Assembly: GCA_013285855.1 (NCBI GenBank)
Contig: JABDGW010000022.1
Span: forward strand, 1-41,731
Source: Bacteroidota bacterium
GTDB taxonomy: Bacteria > Bacteroidota > Bacteroidia > Chitinophagales > Chitinophagaceae
Direction: 5' to 3'
Length of the DNA: 41,731 nucleotides
Below are positions 16,362-25,232 of this stretch, piece by piece (positions within the stretch are counted from its first letter, which is position 1; the number at the start of each line of letters is the position of its first letter). Both the position numbers and the translations under genes were made by a program. The notes under the pieces were generated by a model. The model searched no databases, was not told where the DNA came from, and saw only the letters and a list, made by a program, of their open reading frames with translations.

Positions 16362-16976
16362 TTAAGTGGTTGAAACCGGTTTATTATCTTTCAAATGCCA
16401 GCAATATAAACAACCATAGGTTCTGTATGGCGCCCATTTTGCGGAAATCTTCAGCAGCTTTTCACGCAGTCGTTTTTTATCCAGCTTATCTAATTTATAA
16501 ATCTTTATCATTGCTTTTTGAACACCATAATCATCAATTGAAAAAACATCTTCACGGCCTAATGCAAACATCAACAACATTTCAACTGTCCATTTTCCAA
16601 CGCCTTTTATTTGTGTAAGCAATGTAACAACTTCGTCATCGCTCATGGAATGTAATTTCTTATCTGTTATCTTATGTTCAACACAAAATGCAGCCACATT
16701 TTTTACATAACTCACTTTTGCATTTGATAAACCAATTGCACGTAATGTTTCATTTGGAGTACCTGATATTTGTTGCGGCTTTGGCTCTTTGTTTTTGTAT
16801 AAAGAAAGAAACCGATTATAAATAATATCTGCCACTTTTGTGTTGAGTTGCTGGCTCATAATACTTCCAATTAGTTGCAGCGGAATATTTGTATGTAGTT
16901 TGATACGTTCGTGCACCGGCTCATTAATAAACGCTGCAAGTTTTTTATCTTTTTTAAGATGATCCATGTAATTCAT
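16362..16976 (-). CDS. DNA-3-methyladenine glycosylase II-like (HhH-GPD, AlkA type)
   Basis: A 204-aa base-excision repair glycosylase that removes alkylated purines. The core is the helix-hairpin-helix LLTQIKGVGKWTVEMLLMFA (residues 120-139) followed by GREDVFSIDDYGVQKA, where Asp148 or Asp149 is the catalytic residue. SIMSQQLNTKVA near residue 38 is the conserved N-terminal motif. It is shorter than E. coli AlkA because the N-terminal domain is absent, as in many such enzymes. Two in-frame ATGs compete, 16976 and 16967 (MDHLKKDKK). A perfect TATTTTTG box at 16981-16988 lies 4 or 13 bases upstream, which fits the second start better if a leader exists. Confidence 0.9.
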   Translation of the reverse strand: MNYMDHLKKDKKLAAFINEPVHERIKLHTNIPLQLIGSIMSQQLNTKVADIIYNRFLSLYKNKEPKPQQISGTPNETLRAIGLSNAKVSYVKNVAAFCVEHKITDKKLHSMSDDEVVTLLTQIKGVGKWTVEMLLMFALGREDVFSIDDYGVQKAMIKIYKLDKLDKKRLREKLLKISAKWAPYRTYGCLYCWHLKDNKPVSTT

Positions 16977-16980
16977 TCAT

Positions 16981-16988
16981 CAAAAATA
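16981..16988 (-). promoter_or_regulatory. -7 box TATTTTTG of the AlkA-like gene
   Basis: Perfect TAnnTTTG on the minus strand, directly upstream of the ATGs at 16976 and 16967. The region is AT-rich, which lowers its weight. Confidence 0.35.
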
Positions 16989-17113
16989 AAAATTCAAAAA
17001 ACAATGCCAGTAGTTATATGATTATATAATACAGCAGCACAATTTAAATTAAGAAGTTGCAGGGATTCTATACTTGAATATTTACTATAACATTGTTACC
17101 TAATATTTGCCGC

Positions 17114-19090
17114 ATGATAAAAAATTCTATTGCCGCTTTTGTGAGCATCGTCATTTTTACAGTTACTTCATTTGCTCAAAATAAAGTAAGTGTTTCATCG
17201 CCCAACGGTCAAATAACTTATCTCTTCAATAGTAATAAAGGTCAGCCGCAATATGCGGTTAAATTTAAAAATAAACTACTTGTTGATTACAGTACCTTAA
17301 GCGTGAATTTTACAGAGGATACTTTCAGCAACAATATTAAAACAGGTAAAATAATTATAACAGATGGCGCTGATGATTATTCATTACCGGAAGGCAAAAC
17401 CAGCGCAGTACACGATACTTATAAAGAAGTATTTATACCTATGCAGGAAACAAAAGGCAAAAACAGGATAGTGAATTTACGGGTAAGAATTTTTAATGAT
17501 GGAATTGGTTTCAGGTATGAATTTCCGCAGCAGCGTGAGTGGAATGATATTACAATTACAAATGAGAATACAACATTTAATCTTACAGAAAATCCAACAG
17601 CAAGAGTTGCTTTTTTAGAAGATTTTTTTACTTCTCACGAGCATCGCTATGATGTGCTTCCATTGAATAATATTAAGAATGATACACTGATGGACATGCC
17701 GGCTTTGTTTCAATTTTCGGGAAATATTTTTATGGCAATTACGGAAGCAAATCTTTTGGATTATGCAGGCATGAGTTTAATAAAACGCAATGGAATACTT
17801 ACCAGCCAGCTAACGCCATTGCCCGATCAAAGCCTGATAAAAGTAAAAGCTGCTTTACCGCATCACAGTCCATGGAGGGTAATGATGATCAGTGATAGAA
17901 TCGGTGCTTTGGTTGAATCAAATATACTTACTGACCTTGCCGATCCATGTAAAATAAAAGATCTGTCATGGCTTGCGCCAGGCAAAGCAACCTTTCACTG
18001 GTGGAACGGAGATATCTCACCAGATACCACATGGGAGCCCGGAGTTGACTTTGAATTCAATCAATATTACATTGATTTTTGTGCGAGAAACAATATTCAA
18101 TACCATACTATAATCGGTTATCGCCGTGTTGCATGGTATAAAAATGATGGTATGGATTATCAGCCCGGACCTAATACAGATATAATGAAACCAAGACCGG
18201 GTTTGGATATACAAGCATTGAGTGATTATGCAAGATCAAAAGGTGTGCGGTTGCGTTTTTGGGTACACTGGCAGGCGCTTTATCCAAAGCTTGACAGTGC
18301 TTTTACTCTGTTTGAAAAATGGGGCATTGAAGGAATGATGGTTGATTTTTTAAACAGAGACGACCAGGAGATGGTTAAGATCCAGGAAGAAATATTACAG
18401 AAAGCCGCAGCGCATCATCTCGAAATTCAGTTTCACGGAGCATACAAGCCAACAGGATTAAGCCGCACATATCCAAACGAATCTACCCGTGAAGGAACAT
18501 TGAATTACGAGTGTGATAAATGGGGTAATCTTATAACGCCGGATGATGATATCAATATTCCTTTTACAAGAGGATTGGCAGGCCCGACTGATTACCATCT
18601 TGGCGGCTTCAGGGCAATGCCACAATCAAATTTTAAAGTGCAGACAACAAGGCCGCATGTATTAGGCACGCGATGCCACATGCTTGCCATGTATGTTGTA
18701 CTCGAAAATCACATGGCAATGGTTTGCGATGAACCCGAAGCTTATGAAGGGCAGCCAGGTTTTGAATTTATTAAAGAAGTGCCAACTGTTTGGGATGAAA
18801 CAATTGTGCCTGGCGCAGAAGTTGGTGAATGGGTTTCCATTGCACGCAGAAACGGAACAGAGTGGTATATAGGAACTATTAATAACAACAAACAAAAAAC
18901 AGTAACTATTCCGCTGAAGTTTTTATCGCCAGGAAATTATCATGCAGAAATATATAAAGATTCTGCTGATGCCGTAAATTATCCTAATCAACTTATAAAA
19001 GAAGAAAAGACTGTTACTTCTTCTGATAATATAACAATTGATTTGCCTTCCGGTGGAGGTGAAGCTGTGAGATTGCAATTAATAAAATAA
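17114..19090 (+). CDS. Glycoside hydrolase family 97 (alpha-glucosidase/alpha-galactosidase)
   Basis: A 658-aa exported enzyme with signal peptide (MIKNSIAAF...TVTSFAQ). It has the three-part GH97 plan: an N-terminal beta-super-sandwich (about 25-270), a TIM barrel (about 275-550) and a C-terminal beta domain. The barrel contains MVDFLNRDDQEM, whose first Asp (411) aligns by context with the nucleophile of retaining GH97 members, and NESTREG with a likely acid/base Glu460. Inverting SusB-type enzymes lack that Asp, so a retaining alpha-galactosidase-like member is the better guess. The open frame begins at a TTG at 17093, but the ATG at 17114 starts the signal peptide. No SusC/D genes accompany it. 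Confidence 0.9.
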   Translation: MIKNSIAAFVSIVIFTVTSFAQNKVSVSSPNGQITYLFNSNKGQPQYAVKFKNKLLVDYSTLSVNFTEDTFSNNIKTGKIIITDGADDYSLPEGKTSAVHDTYKEVFIPMQETKGKNRIVNLRVRIFNDGIGFRYEFPQQREWNDITITNENTTFNLTENPTARVAFLEDFFTSHEHRYDVLPLNNIKNDTLMDMPALFQFSGNIFMAITEANLLDYAGMSLIKRNGILTSQLTPLPDQSLIKVKAALPHHSPWRVMMISDRIGALVESNILTDLADPCKIKDLSWLAPGKATFHWWNGDISPDTTWEPGVDFEFNQYYIDFCARNNIQYHTIIGYRRVAWYKNDGMDYQPGPNTDIMKPRPGLDIQALSDYARSKGVRLRFWVHWQALYPKLDSAFTLFEKWGIEGMMVDFLNRDDQEMVKIQEEILQKAAAHHLEIQFHGAYKPTGLSRTYPNESTREGTLNYECDKWGNLITPDDDINIPFTRGLAGPTDYHLGGFRAMPQSNFKVQTTRPHVLGTRCHMLAMYVVLENHMAMVCDEPEAYEGQPGFEFIKEVPTVWDETIVPGAEVGEWVSIARRNGTEWYIGTINNNKQKTVTIPLKFLSPGNYHAEIYKDSADAVNYPNQLIKEEKTVTSSDNITIDLPSGGGEAVRLQLIK

Positions 19091-19101
19091 TGAGTAGCAG
19101 T

Positions 19102-19887
19102 TTAGTGAACAAGTAAGTTTTGAAAACTGGTTGTATCGCCGCTGAATACATCAAAATCAACTCTTGTGCGAATGCCGTTTACTTTACCCGTTGCATTATG
19201 TTGCCAAAAGTTCCAGCCCTCATCAACACCCGGTCGCTTTTGCACAAAATAATGTGCTACCCAAAGCGGGTAATCATCAAACTGGTGACCAAGAAAATTT
19301 TTATAGAATGAAACGTTTGTATAAATCATCGGCTTTACATTATATGCTTTTTGCACAGTTAATAACCAGGAAGCAACACGGCTGCGCATGCTATCAGGGC
19401 GCACGCCGTATAACTCTTCCACATCAAGAACCGGAGGCAGATCGCCGGGCTGCAGCTTAACTGTTTTTATAAAATTCTGCGCTTGCAGCTTTCCGCTTTT
19501 TGTTGTCAGAAAATAATGATATGCGCCTCGTATTATATTTGCCCCTTTTGCATTTTGCCAGTTGTGACTGTATTGCTTATCTACATTATTTAAACCTTCT
19601 GTGGCTTTAATAAATGCAAATTTTATATTCACATCCTGGTCCTGCATTTGGGCAACAGCAGGCCAATAAATATTTCCCTGGTAGCTGCTTACATCAATGC
19701 CATGAATTTTATAGCCAAGCGGTAATTCAATTCCAAAATCAGGATATAATGCAAACCGTGCTGCTTCTTTTTTTTGCTGAGAAGAATACGTTATCCAGAT
19801 GTAAGCTGCAAGCAACACTACAACTGCAGTAACTATAATAAAAACTTTATTGTTCGATTTCTTTTTTGAACGTTTACGCTTAGCCAT
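19102..19887 (-). CDS. Membrane-anchored GH25 lysozyme-like muramidase
   Basis: A 261-aa protein with a strongly basic N-terminus (MAKRKRSKKKSNNK), one membrane anchor (about residues 14-33) and a GH25 barrel from about 60 to the end. The domain starts with HGIDVSSYQG (Asp65), continues with FAFIKATEG (Glu97) and has PPVLDVEELY with Asp155 and Glu157 as the catalytic pair. PMIYTNVSFY and the closing DFDVFSGD are also typical. It should cut the beta-1,4 bond between N-acetylmuramic acid and N-acetylglucosamine in the periplasm. GH25 enzymes are often phage lysins, but the anchor and lack of holin or phage genes suggest a cell-wall-remodelling role. Confidence 0.9.
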   Translation of the reverse strand: MAKRKRSKKKSNNKVFIIVTAVVVLLAAYIWITYSSQQKKEAARFALYPDFGIELPLGYKIHGIDVSSYQGNIYWPAVAQMQDQDVNIKFAFIKATEGLNNVDKQYSHNWQNAKGANIIRGAYHYFLTTKSGKLQAQNFIKTVKLQPGDLPPVLDVEELYGVRPDSMRSRVASWLLTVQKAYNVKPMIYTNVSFYKNFLGHQFDDYPLWVAHYFVQKRPGVDEGWNFWQHNATGKVNGIRTRVDFDVFSGDTTSFQNLLVH

Positions 19888-19927
19888 GAAGCCTCAATTC
19901 TTATAAGCTGTATTTTAAACGAAAAAA

Positions 19928-21886
19928 TTATTTAATGATTGCGGCAGAATGTTTAGTTCCATTCTCCTCAATTGCCAATAACCTGTAAGTGCCGCTATTG
20001 AAAGAAGAAAATGGTATTTGAATTTGAGTTGATGATTCCTGCACATTTATTTGCCTGCTCCAAACAATATCAGCGGCATTATTAAAAAGCTGTAATAGAA
20101 TTTTTCCTTTACAATTTTTTAATGAAATTTCAGCAACATCAATAACAGGATTTGGACTTACAGATATTGTTGCACCGTTATTTTCACCGGTCTGCAAACC
20201 CTGTATCTTAACTGCTTTATTGTTTTTGCTGATAATATAATTATCCGGATCTATTGTAACAGTTCTTGTAATAAATCCCAGGTTATCTACAACAAAATCC
20301 TGGTTTTTCTGCGTGCAGAATAATGTTATAGTTTTTGTTTTCTTACCATTGCTTACCTGCACAGGTAAAGGCAGTTTAAAGAATTTTACAGATGAAGGTT
20401 TTGAAGTTGTTTGCGATACATGAAAATATAATTTATGGTCAGAAGAGTCTTTCCATTTTACAGTAAAGGACGGATAACCCTCACCGTAAAACCATTGCTT
20501 AAAAAAATAATTTAAGTTAAGCCCGCTTGCCTGCTGCAGATTGCGTTGCAGATCTGCAGTGCGTGCAAAACCATAAGCAAGTGCAGGATCAGTAAGATAC
20601 CTGTTGATACCTTTAAAAAATAAACTATCACCAAGCGTCCATCGCAGCATGCGCAGTAAAAACGCGCCTTTGTCATAGGTTAAGCGTCCATCAAAAATGC
20701 GGTTGCTGTTGGTAGTATCATTTACCCATACACTGCCGTCGGGTTGTGAAGTGATGTAAGTAAGATCTTCCTGAACATCAGGTCTGTAATTAGCTGTATC
20801 AATTTTTTCAGTGTAAAACATATCTGCAAGCCATGTTGCAAAACCTTCATTCAGCCATATATCCTGCCAGCTTCCGCAGGTAACTTTATCTCCAAACCAT
20901 TGATGTCCTAACTCATGTGTTAGTAGCCCTGTTCCCGCATTTACTACAAAAGAATTTGTTTGATGTTCCATACCGCCGCCCCAGCTAAACTGTGTTTGCC
21001 CATACCGTTCTTTTAAAAAAGGATAATCGCCAAAATAACTACTATACAATTGTAATGCGTTTAAAACAGCAGGGGTGTTTGCCTGGAAATCAGAAAGGTT
21101 TTCAGGATATATATATTGTATTACAGGCAAAGTTTTACCATTTATCCGGATGTTGTTTGTAAACACACTATAATTGGTTACAGCTATTGCAACAAGATAA
21201 GAAGCGATAGGATAATGATGCTGGTAATGAGAAGTGGCGGAGCTTCCGTTTGTTGTTGTATTTAGTAATACACCATTTGAAGATGCTTTGTATTGCGATG
21301 GATATGTTATATAAATATCAATACTGTCTGCCTTATCATCAAGCCCATTGCGGCAAGGCCACCAGCCCGACGCGCCGAAAGGTTCACTCAACGTCCAGAT
21401 AACAGGTATTCCTGCATGTGTTGTTTGTGAGAAACCTCCCGTAAAATCACCACTTGCCGGCGGCACGCCATGATAATAAATTGAAACAGAATCCTGTTTT
21501 CCAATTGCAAATTCAACTGAAAAGTTTATTACAATTGTTGCATTAGATTGCTGCGAAAATGATGCATGTTGGTTATGATACAGTACACTGTCAACAGTAA
21601 GCTTGTCTGTGAAATCGTACACAATCTGATGCGTGAAAGCAGTTGTTTTAAAATATGACGTTACGCTTCCGCTCATATAACGCACAGCAGGATCTATTTT
21701 CCAGTTGCACCTGTAATAAGTTACCTGGAAGTTATTTGAAGCAAGCGATGCCAATTTATTGATTGCAGTTGCATCATAATCTGTTCTTTCAATTTGTGCT
21801 ATTGCTTTTGTTCTTTCAATGACTGGTTGACAAAAGCAATTAAAACAAATAATAAAAATTGCGCTAAAAACAAGTAATGATTTCAT
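19928..21886 (-). CDS. Secreted M1-family aminopeptidase with T9SS sorting domain
   Basis: A 652-aa zinc metallopeptidase that trims N-terminal residues from peptides outside the cell. It has a signal peptide (MKSLLVF...CFNCFCQ), an N-terminal beta-saddle domain and a catalytic domain with HELGHQWFGD and, 18 residues on, WLNEGFATW, giving the ligands His324, His328 and Glu347 with Glu325 as base. The usual GAMEN substrate motif appears as GGGMEHQT, a changed residue. The large C-terminal helical domain of classical M1 enzymes is missing; instead about 80 residues from ISVSPNPV onward form a T9SS type A sorting domain. The ATG at 21886 is chosen over the upstream frame because the signal peptide begins there. 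Confidence 0.9.
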   Translation of the reverse strand: MKSLLVFSAIFIICFNCFCQPVIERTKAIAQIERTDYDATAINKLASLASNNFQVTYYRCNWKIDPAVRYMSGSVTSYFKTTAFTHQIVYDFTDKLTVDSVLYHNQHASFSQQSNATIVINFSVEFAIGKQDSVSIYYHGVPPASGDFTGGFSQTTHAGIPVIWTLSEPFGASGWWPCRNGLDDKADSIDIYITYPSQYKASSNGVLLNTTTNGSSATSHYQHHYPIASYLVAIAVTNYSVFTNNIRINGKTLPVIQYIYPENLSDFQANTPAVLNALQLYSSYFGDYPFLKERYGQTQFSWGGGMEHQTNSFVVNAGTGLLTHELGHQWFGDKVTCGSWQDIWLNEGFATWLADMFYTEKIDTANYRPDVQEDLTYITSQPDGSVWVNDTTNSNRIFDGRLTYDKGAFLLRMLRWTLGDSLFFKGINRYLTDPALAYGFARTADLQRNLQQASGLNLNYFFKQWFYGEGYPSFTVKWKDSSDHKLYFHVSQTTSKPSSVKFFKLPLPVQVSNGKKTKTITLFCTQKNQDFVVDNLGFITRTVTIDPDNYIISKNNKAVKIQGLQTGENNGATISVSPNPVIDVAEISLKNCKGKILLQLFNNAADIVWSRQINVQESSTQIQIPFSSFNSGTYRLLAIEENGTKHSAAIIK

Positions 21887-21916
21887 GTGTTCAATTTGTA
21901 ATAAATTCTCGCCATT

Positions 21917-21924
21917 CAAAAATA
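21917..21924 (-). promoter_or_regulatory. -7 box TATTTTTG of the M1 aminopeptidase
   Basis: Perfect TAnnTTTG on the minus strand, 30 bases before the ATG at 21886, giving a leader of about 25 bases. No TTTG is visible at the -33 distance. Confidence 0.35.
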
Positions 21925-22013
21925 TTCCATTTTAATTTAAACTTATCCTAACAGGCTGTTGCATACAAGAGTTGTTCCTATTAAACCTGATAGTTGTAAT
22001 TTTACAGCCTGAT

Positions 22014-23045
22014 ATGGCATACTTTAACTGGAACGATACAAAAAACCTTTTATCCAAGCTTACTTTTCGCCGCAGCTTAAATGCAGCTAAAGTAGTAGCA
22101 AGTTACCAGTTAAGCAAGCTGATTAAAAAACCTTTGCAATGGGGTTACCCGATTTCTATTTCATTTGAGCCAACAACTTCCTGCAATCTTCGTTGTCCTG
22201 AATGCCCAAGCGGTATGCGTGCTTTTACGCGGCCCACTGGCATGCTTAAAAAAGATTTTTTCAGGCAAACAATTGATGATGTTTATAAAGAACTTTTGTA
22301 CCTGATCTTTTATTTCCAGGGCGAACCATTTTTAAATCCTGATTTTTTAGAAATGGTGAAGTACGCGCATGATAAAGGCATTTATACAGCTACATCAACC
22401 AACGCACATTATTTAAATGATGAAAAAGCAAAACGCACTGTTGAAAGCGGTTTAGATCGTTTAATAATTTCTATTGACGGCACAACACAGGATGTATATA
22501 AACAGTACCGTGTTGGCGGCAATATTGAAAAAGTATTGCAGGGTGCACGCAATATTATAAAATGGAAAAAAGAATTAAATAGTAAAACACCTTTTGTTTT
22601 TTTCCAGTTTCTTGTGGTAAAACCAAACGAGCACCAGATTGAAGATATAAAGCTGCTTGCAAAAGAAATTGGTGTTGACCAGGTGCGTTTTAAAACTGCA
22701 CAGGTTTACGATTATGAAAATGATCCACATAACCTTATACCAACTATAGATAAATACAGCCGCTACCGTAAAGATGCCAATGGTAATATGCAAAGTAAAA
22801 GCGGCATGAAAAACCATTGCTGGAAACTGCATCACGCCAATGTAATTACCTGGGATGGAATGGTTGTACCCTGTTGCTTTGATAAGGATGCCATGCACAG
22901 ACTTGGTAATTTACAAACTCAATCCTTTAAAGAAATCTGGCATAATAATAACTATAAACAATTTAGAAGTGAATTAATGAAAAGCCGTAAGAACATTGAT
23001 ATCTGCGCTAATTGCAGTGAAGGACTTACGGTGTGGGAAGACTGA
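22014..23045 (+). CDS. Radical SAM protein with SPASM domain
   Basis: A 343-aa iron-sulfur enzyme. CNLRCPEC gives the CxxxCxxC cluster ligands at Cys57, Cys61 and Cys64. FQGEPFLNPD is the GGE-like motif that contacts S-adenosylmethionine, and LDRLIISIDG follows. The C-terminal SPASM-type region has KNHCWKLHHANVITWDG, VPCCFDKD and ICANCSEG, binding additional clusters. Proteins of this type mature peptides or modify sugars or nucleotides; the substrate is not indicated because no small peptide gene or partner lies nearby. The open frame begins at 21972, but MAYFNWNDTKN at 22014 is the better start. The PAP2 gene follows on the same strand. Confidence 0.88.
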   Translation: MAYFNWNDTKNLLSKLTFRRSLNAAKVVASYQLSKLIKKPLQWGYPISISFEPTTSCNLRCPECPSGMRAFTRPTGMLKKDFFRQTIDDVYKELLYLIFYFQGEPFLNPDFLEMVKYAHDKGIYTATSTNAHYLNDEKAKRTVESGLDRLIISIDGTTQDVYKQYRVGGNIEKVLQGARNIIKWKKELNSKTPFVFFQFLVVKPNEHQIEDIKLLAKEIGVDQVRFKTAQVYDYENDPHNLIPTIDKYSRYRKDANGNMQSKSGMKNHCWKLHHANVITWDGMVVPCCFDKDAMHRLGNLQTQSFKEIWHNNNYKQFRSELMKSRKNIDICANCSEGLTVWED

Positions 23046-23073
23046 ATTATTAATCATTTAAATTGTTTAAAAA

Positions 23074-23919
23074 TTGAAATGCTTCATTAGTTGTTGTATT
23101 GTTATGAGTATTTTTCTCAACAATGCTTTTAGCCAGGATAATATTTCTCCTGTTTTTAATGCAAAAGATGTTTACCATATAAGCTGGAAAGTTGATGCAC
23201 CGGTTACTGGTGCAGGCATTGGTTTTAGTGTGCTTGGACTTCATCTTATACAAAATAAAGATAGCCTTACTGCTTCAGAGGCTGCAAGTAAAACAAGAAG
23301 TGATATCCTTGGCTTTGACCGTGGCAATGCAGGCTTTTATTCAGAGAGTGCAAACACTAACAGTTATTATCCATTTTTTGCAGGCTTTGCTATGCCATTA
23401 ATATTTGTAGTTGCAGATAAAACAGAACGGCAGCAGGCCGGAAAAATTTTAGTGATGTATACAGAATCACTTGCAATAACCTCAGCGCTTTATACTATGG
23501 CGGCAGGCACTGTGCAAAGAAGCAGGCCATTAGTTTACCCTGATAAAAATGAAAATTTCAATGCCCCCTTAAGCAAACGCTTAAGCAATAATTCGCAACG
23601 CTCATTTTATGCAGGTCATGTTGCTGCTACTGCAAGCGCAAGTTTTTTTGCCGCAAAAGTTTTTAGCGATCTGCATCCTGATTCAAAACTTAAACCTTAC
23701 ATATGGGGAGTGTCTGCAGCTTTGCCTGTAGTTACAGGTTATTACCGTTACGAAGCTGGTCAGCATTTTTTAAGCGATATTATTATTGGTTATGTAATTG
23801 GTGCTGGCTCAGGAATTTTAGTTCCTGAATTACATAAGAGCAAAAGCTTTCAGCACGTGGCAATTTCTCCAGCGGTTTGGCCAGGGGCAAAAGGCATCAG
23901 CATTGCTTATAATTTTTAG
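23074..23919 (+). CDS. PAP2-family phosphatase
   Basis: A 281-aa phosphatase of the type 2 phosphatidic acid family, which removes phosphate from membrane lipids such as undecaprenyl pyrophosphate. The three-part motif is present: VQRSRP at 147-152, SFYAGH at 177-182 and YYRYEAGQHFLSD with Arg225, His231 and Asp235. A signal-like segment (residues 1-20) and several hydrophobic helices are consistent with an envelope protein facing the periplasm. No ATG precedes the signal; translation seems to start at TTG 23074 (an in-frame ATG at 23104 would leave too short a signal). It follows the radical SAM gene by 28 bases and ends at a strong hairpin. Confidence 0.85.
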   Translation: MKCFISCCIVMSIFLNNAFSQDNISPVFNAKDVYHISWKVDAPVTGAGIGFSVLGLHLIQNKDSLTASEAASKTRSDILGFDRGNAGFYSESANTNSYYPFFAGFAMPLIFVVADKTERQQAGKILVMYTESLAITSALYTMAAGTVQRSRPLVYPDKNENFNAPLSKRLSNNSQRSFYAGHVAATASASFFAAKVFSDLHPDSKLKPYIWGVSAALPVVTGYYRYEAGQHFLSDIIIGYVIGAGSGILVPELHKSKSFQHVAISPAVWPGAKGISIAYNF

Positions 23920-23962
23920 AAGCGGATATTTTTATTACAATCAGTTACCCATTATAACATAA

Positions 23963-23996
23963 AAGAGGCTGTCTCAAAAGTTTGAGACAGCCTCTT
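23963..23996. terminator. Bidirectional terminator hairpin
   Basis: A perfect 16-bp inverted repeat (arms AAGAGGCTGTCTCAAA and its complement) separated by only 2 bases lies between the convergent PAP2 and Skp genes. Flanking A and T tracts allow it to end transcripts from both strands. Confidence 0.85.
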
Positions 23997-24022
23997 CCTA
24001 ATTTATATAAATGATTTGCTTA

Positions 24023-24643
24023 TTAAGGTTTTCCTGTTCCTGCTTTTGGAACACCAGCACCGCCGATTGTTCCCTGGTCTTGTAAGGCCTGGTTAGGATC
24101 AATAGTTAAGCCCGGAGGCAAAGTAACATTCAGTTCTTTAGCCACTAAAGGAAACATGTTTTCAACCGGAAAGCCTACTTCGTAAGTATTAGGTTTTAAA
24201 ATGAGATTATATTTTTTTACTGCTAATACTTTTTTGTACGCAACAACTACTCTTTGATAAAGCGGCGCTGAAAGGCTGCCCCTGTATTGATCAGATTTTT
24301 GCTGAGCAATTTGCTGCCAGTAAACCAAATTATACATCATTTGCTGCTTTTGCTGATTGTTATAAGACATTATAGTTGGAGATACTCCTTTTGCAGAATC
24401 AGATTTAAGCGTGCTATCCAACCTTTGATATTCGCCCTGGTAAATCTGGTATTCTGTACCCAATGTATCTCTTTCATACAGTTGTGTTAAGCTGTCAATA
24501 CCACGATATTCCGGCAAGGCCTGAACCATCAGATCAATATCAAAAACCCCTACTTTAAATGCCGGGGCTGTTTGGGCATTGGATGTTTTAAAACCAAAAC
24601 ATAAGGCAGTAACACAAACCGCTGCCAGGAAAACTTTCTTCAT
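24023..24643 (-). CDS. OmpH/Skp-family periplasmic chaperone (second copy)
   Basis: A 206-aa exported protein (signal MKKVFLAAVCVTALCFG...SNAQ) of the Skp/OmpH family, which holds unfolded outer-membrane proteins on the way to BamA. The mature chain starts with FKVGVFDIDLMVQALPEY, the usual first strand, followed by long helices (residues 50-140) and the strand YNLILKPNTYEVGFP. It differs from the first copy by a C-terminal Gly/Pro-rich tail (GGAGVPKAGTGKP). It is the last gene of the bamA cluster, 26 bases after the other Skp gene, and ends at the hairpin 23963-23996. Confidence 0.87.
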   Translation of the reverse strand: MKKVFLAAVCVTALCFGFKTSNAQTAPAFKVGVFDIDLMVQALPEYRGIDSLTQLYERDTLGTEYQIYQGEYQRLDSTLKSDSAKGVSPTIMSYNNQQKQQMMYNLVYWQQIAQQKSDQYRGSLSAPLYQRVVVAYKKVLAVKKYNLILKPNTYEVGFPVENMFPLVAKELNVTLPPGLTIDPNQALQDQGTIGGAGVPKAGTGKP

Positions 24644-24669
24644 TTTTTATTGTTTAAAATTTATAGTGT

Positions 24670-25185
24670 TTAATTTTTTATCCCGAGTTGCTGCAGTATA
24701 TCATTACTGCGGTCTAATTTTGGGTCGGCAAATATAATGGTAATTCCTTCACTTTTATCCAGCACAAAATCATATCCATGCGCTACAGCCATTTTTTGCA
24801 CCGCGTTATAAACTTTGTCTTGGATCGGCTTAACAATTCTTTCTCTTTCTTTAAATAAATCGCCTTCGTAGCCAAAACGTTTTTTTTGCAGATCTCTTAA
24901 TTCCTTTTCTTTATTAAACAATTCATCTTCGCGTTTTTTCTTCAAATCATCACTCAACATATATTGCTCGGCATCATAATTTTTATACATATCATTTAAC
25001 TGTGACTGCATATTATCAATTTCTTTTTGCCACTGATCACTTATTTGCTGCAGTTTTTTATCAGCATCCACATATTCGGGCATTTTGCTTAATATATATT
25101 TTGTATCTATAATTGCGTACTTCTGTGCCTGCGTATTAAATGTAAATCCAACTGCAAGCATTATTATTAATAATAGTTTCTTCAT
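24670..25185 (-). CDS. OmpH/Skp-family periplasmic chaperone (first copy)
   Basis: A 171-aa protein with signal peptide (MKKLLLIIMLAVGFTFNTQAQ). It then has the Skp core: KYAIIDTKYILSKMPEY, a long antiparallel coiled coil rich in Lys, Glu and Gln (about residues 40-125) and the closing strands GYDFVLDKSEGITIIFADP. It should form a trimer with tentacle-like helices that carries outer-membrane proteins across the periplasm. It lies 47 bases downstream of bamA in the same orientation, the classical arrangement. Confidence 0.92.
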   Translation of the reverse strand: MKKLLLIIMLAVGFTFNTQAQKYAIIDTKYILSKMPEYVDADKKLQQISDQWQKEIDNMQSQLNDMYKNYDAEQYMLSDDLKKKREDELFNKEKELRDLQKKRFGYEGDLFKERERIVKPIQDKVYNAVQKMAVAHGYDFVLDKSEGITIIFADPKLDRSNDILQQLGIKN

Positions 25186-25232
25186 GACTGGGAAATTTTT
25201 AATTATTAATTTTTTAAGATGTTAAATGTAAA

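Noticed and set aside
19102-21886. Possible prophage or lysis module suggested by the GH25 gene
   Set aside because: No holin, integrase, capsid or tail genes are near, and the protein is membrane anchored.
22014-23045. RiPP (peptide natural product) cluster around the SPASM enzyme
   Set aside because: No short precursor ORF, transporter or protease typical of such clusters is adjacent.
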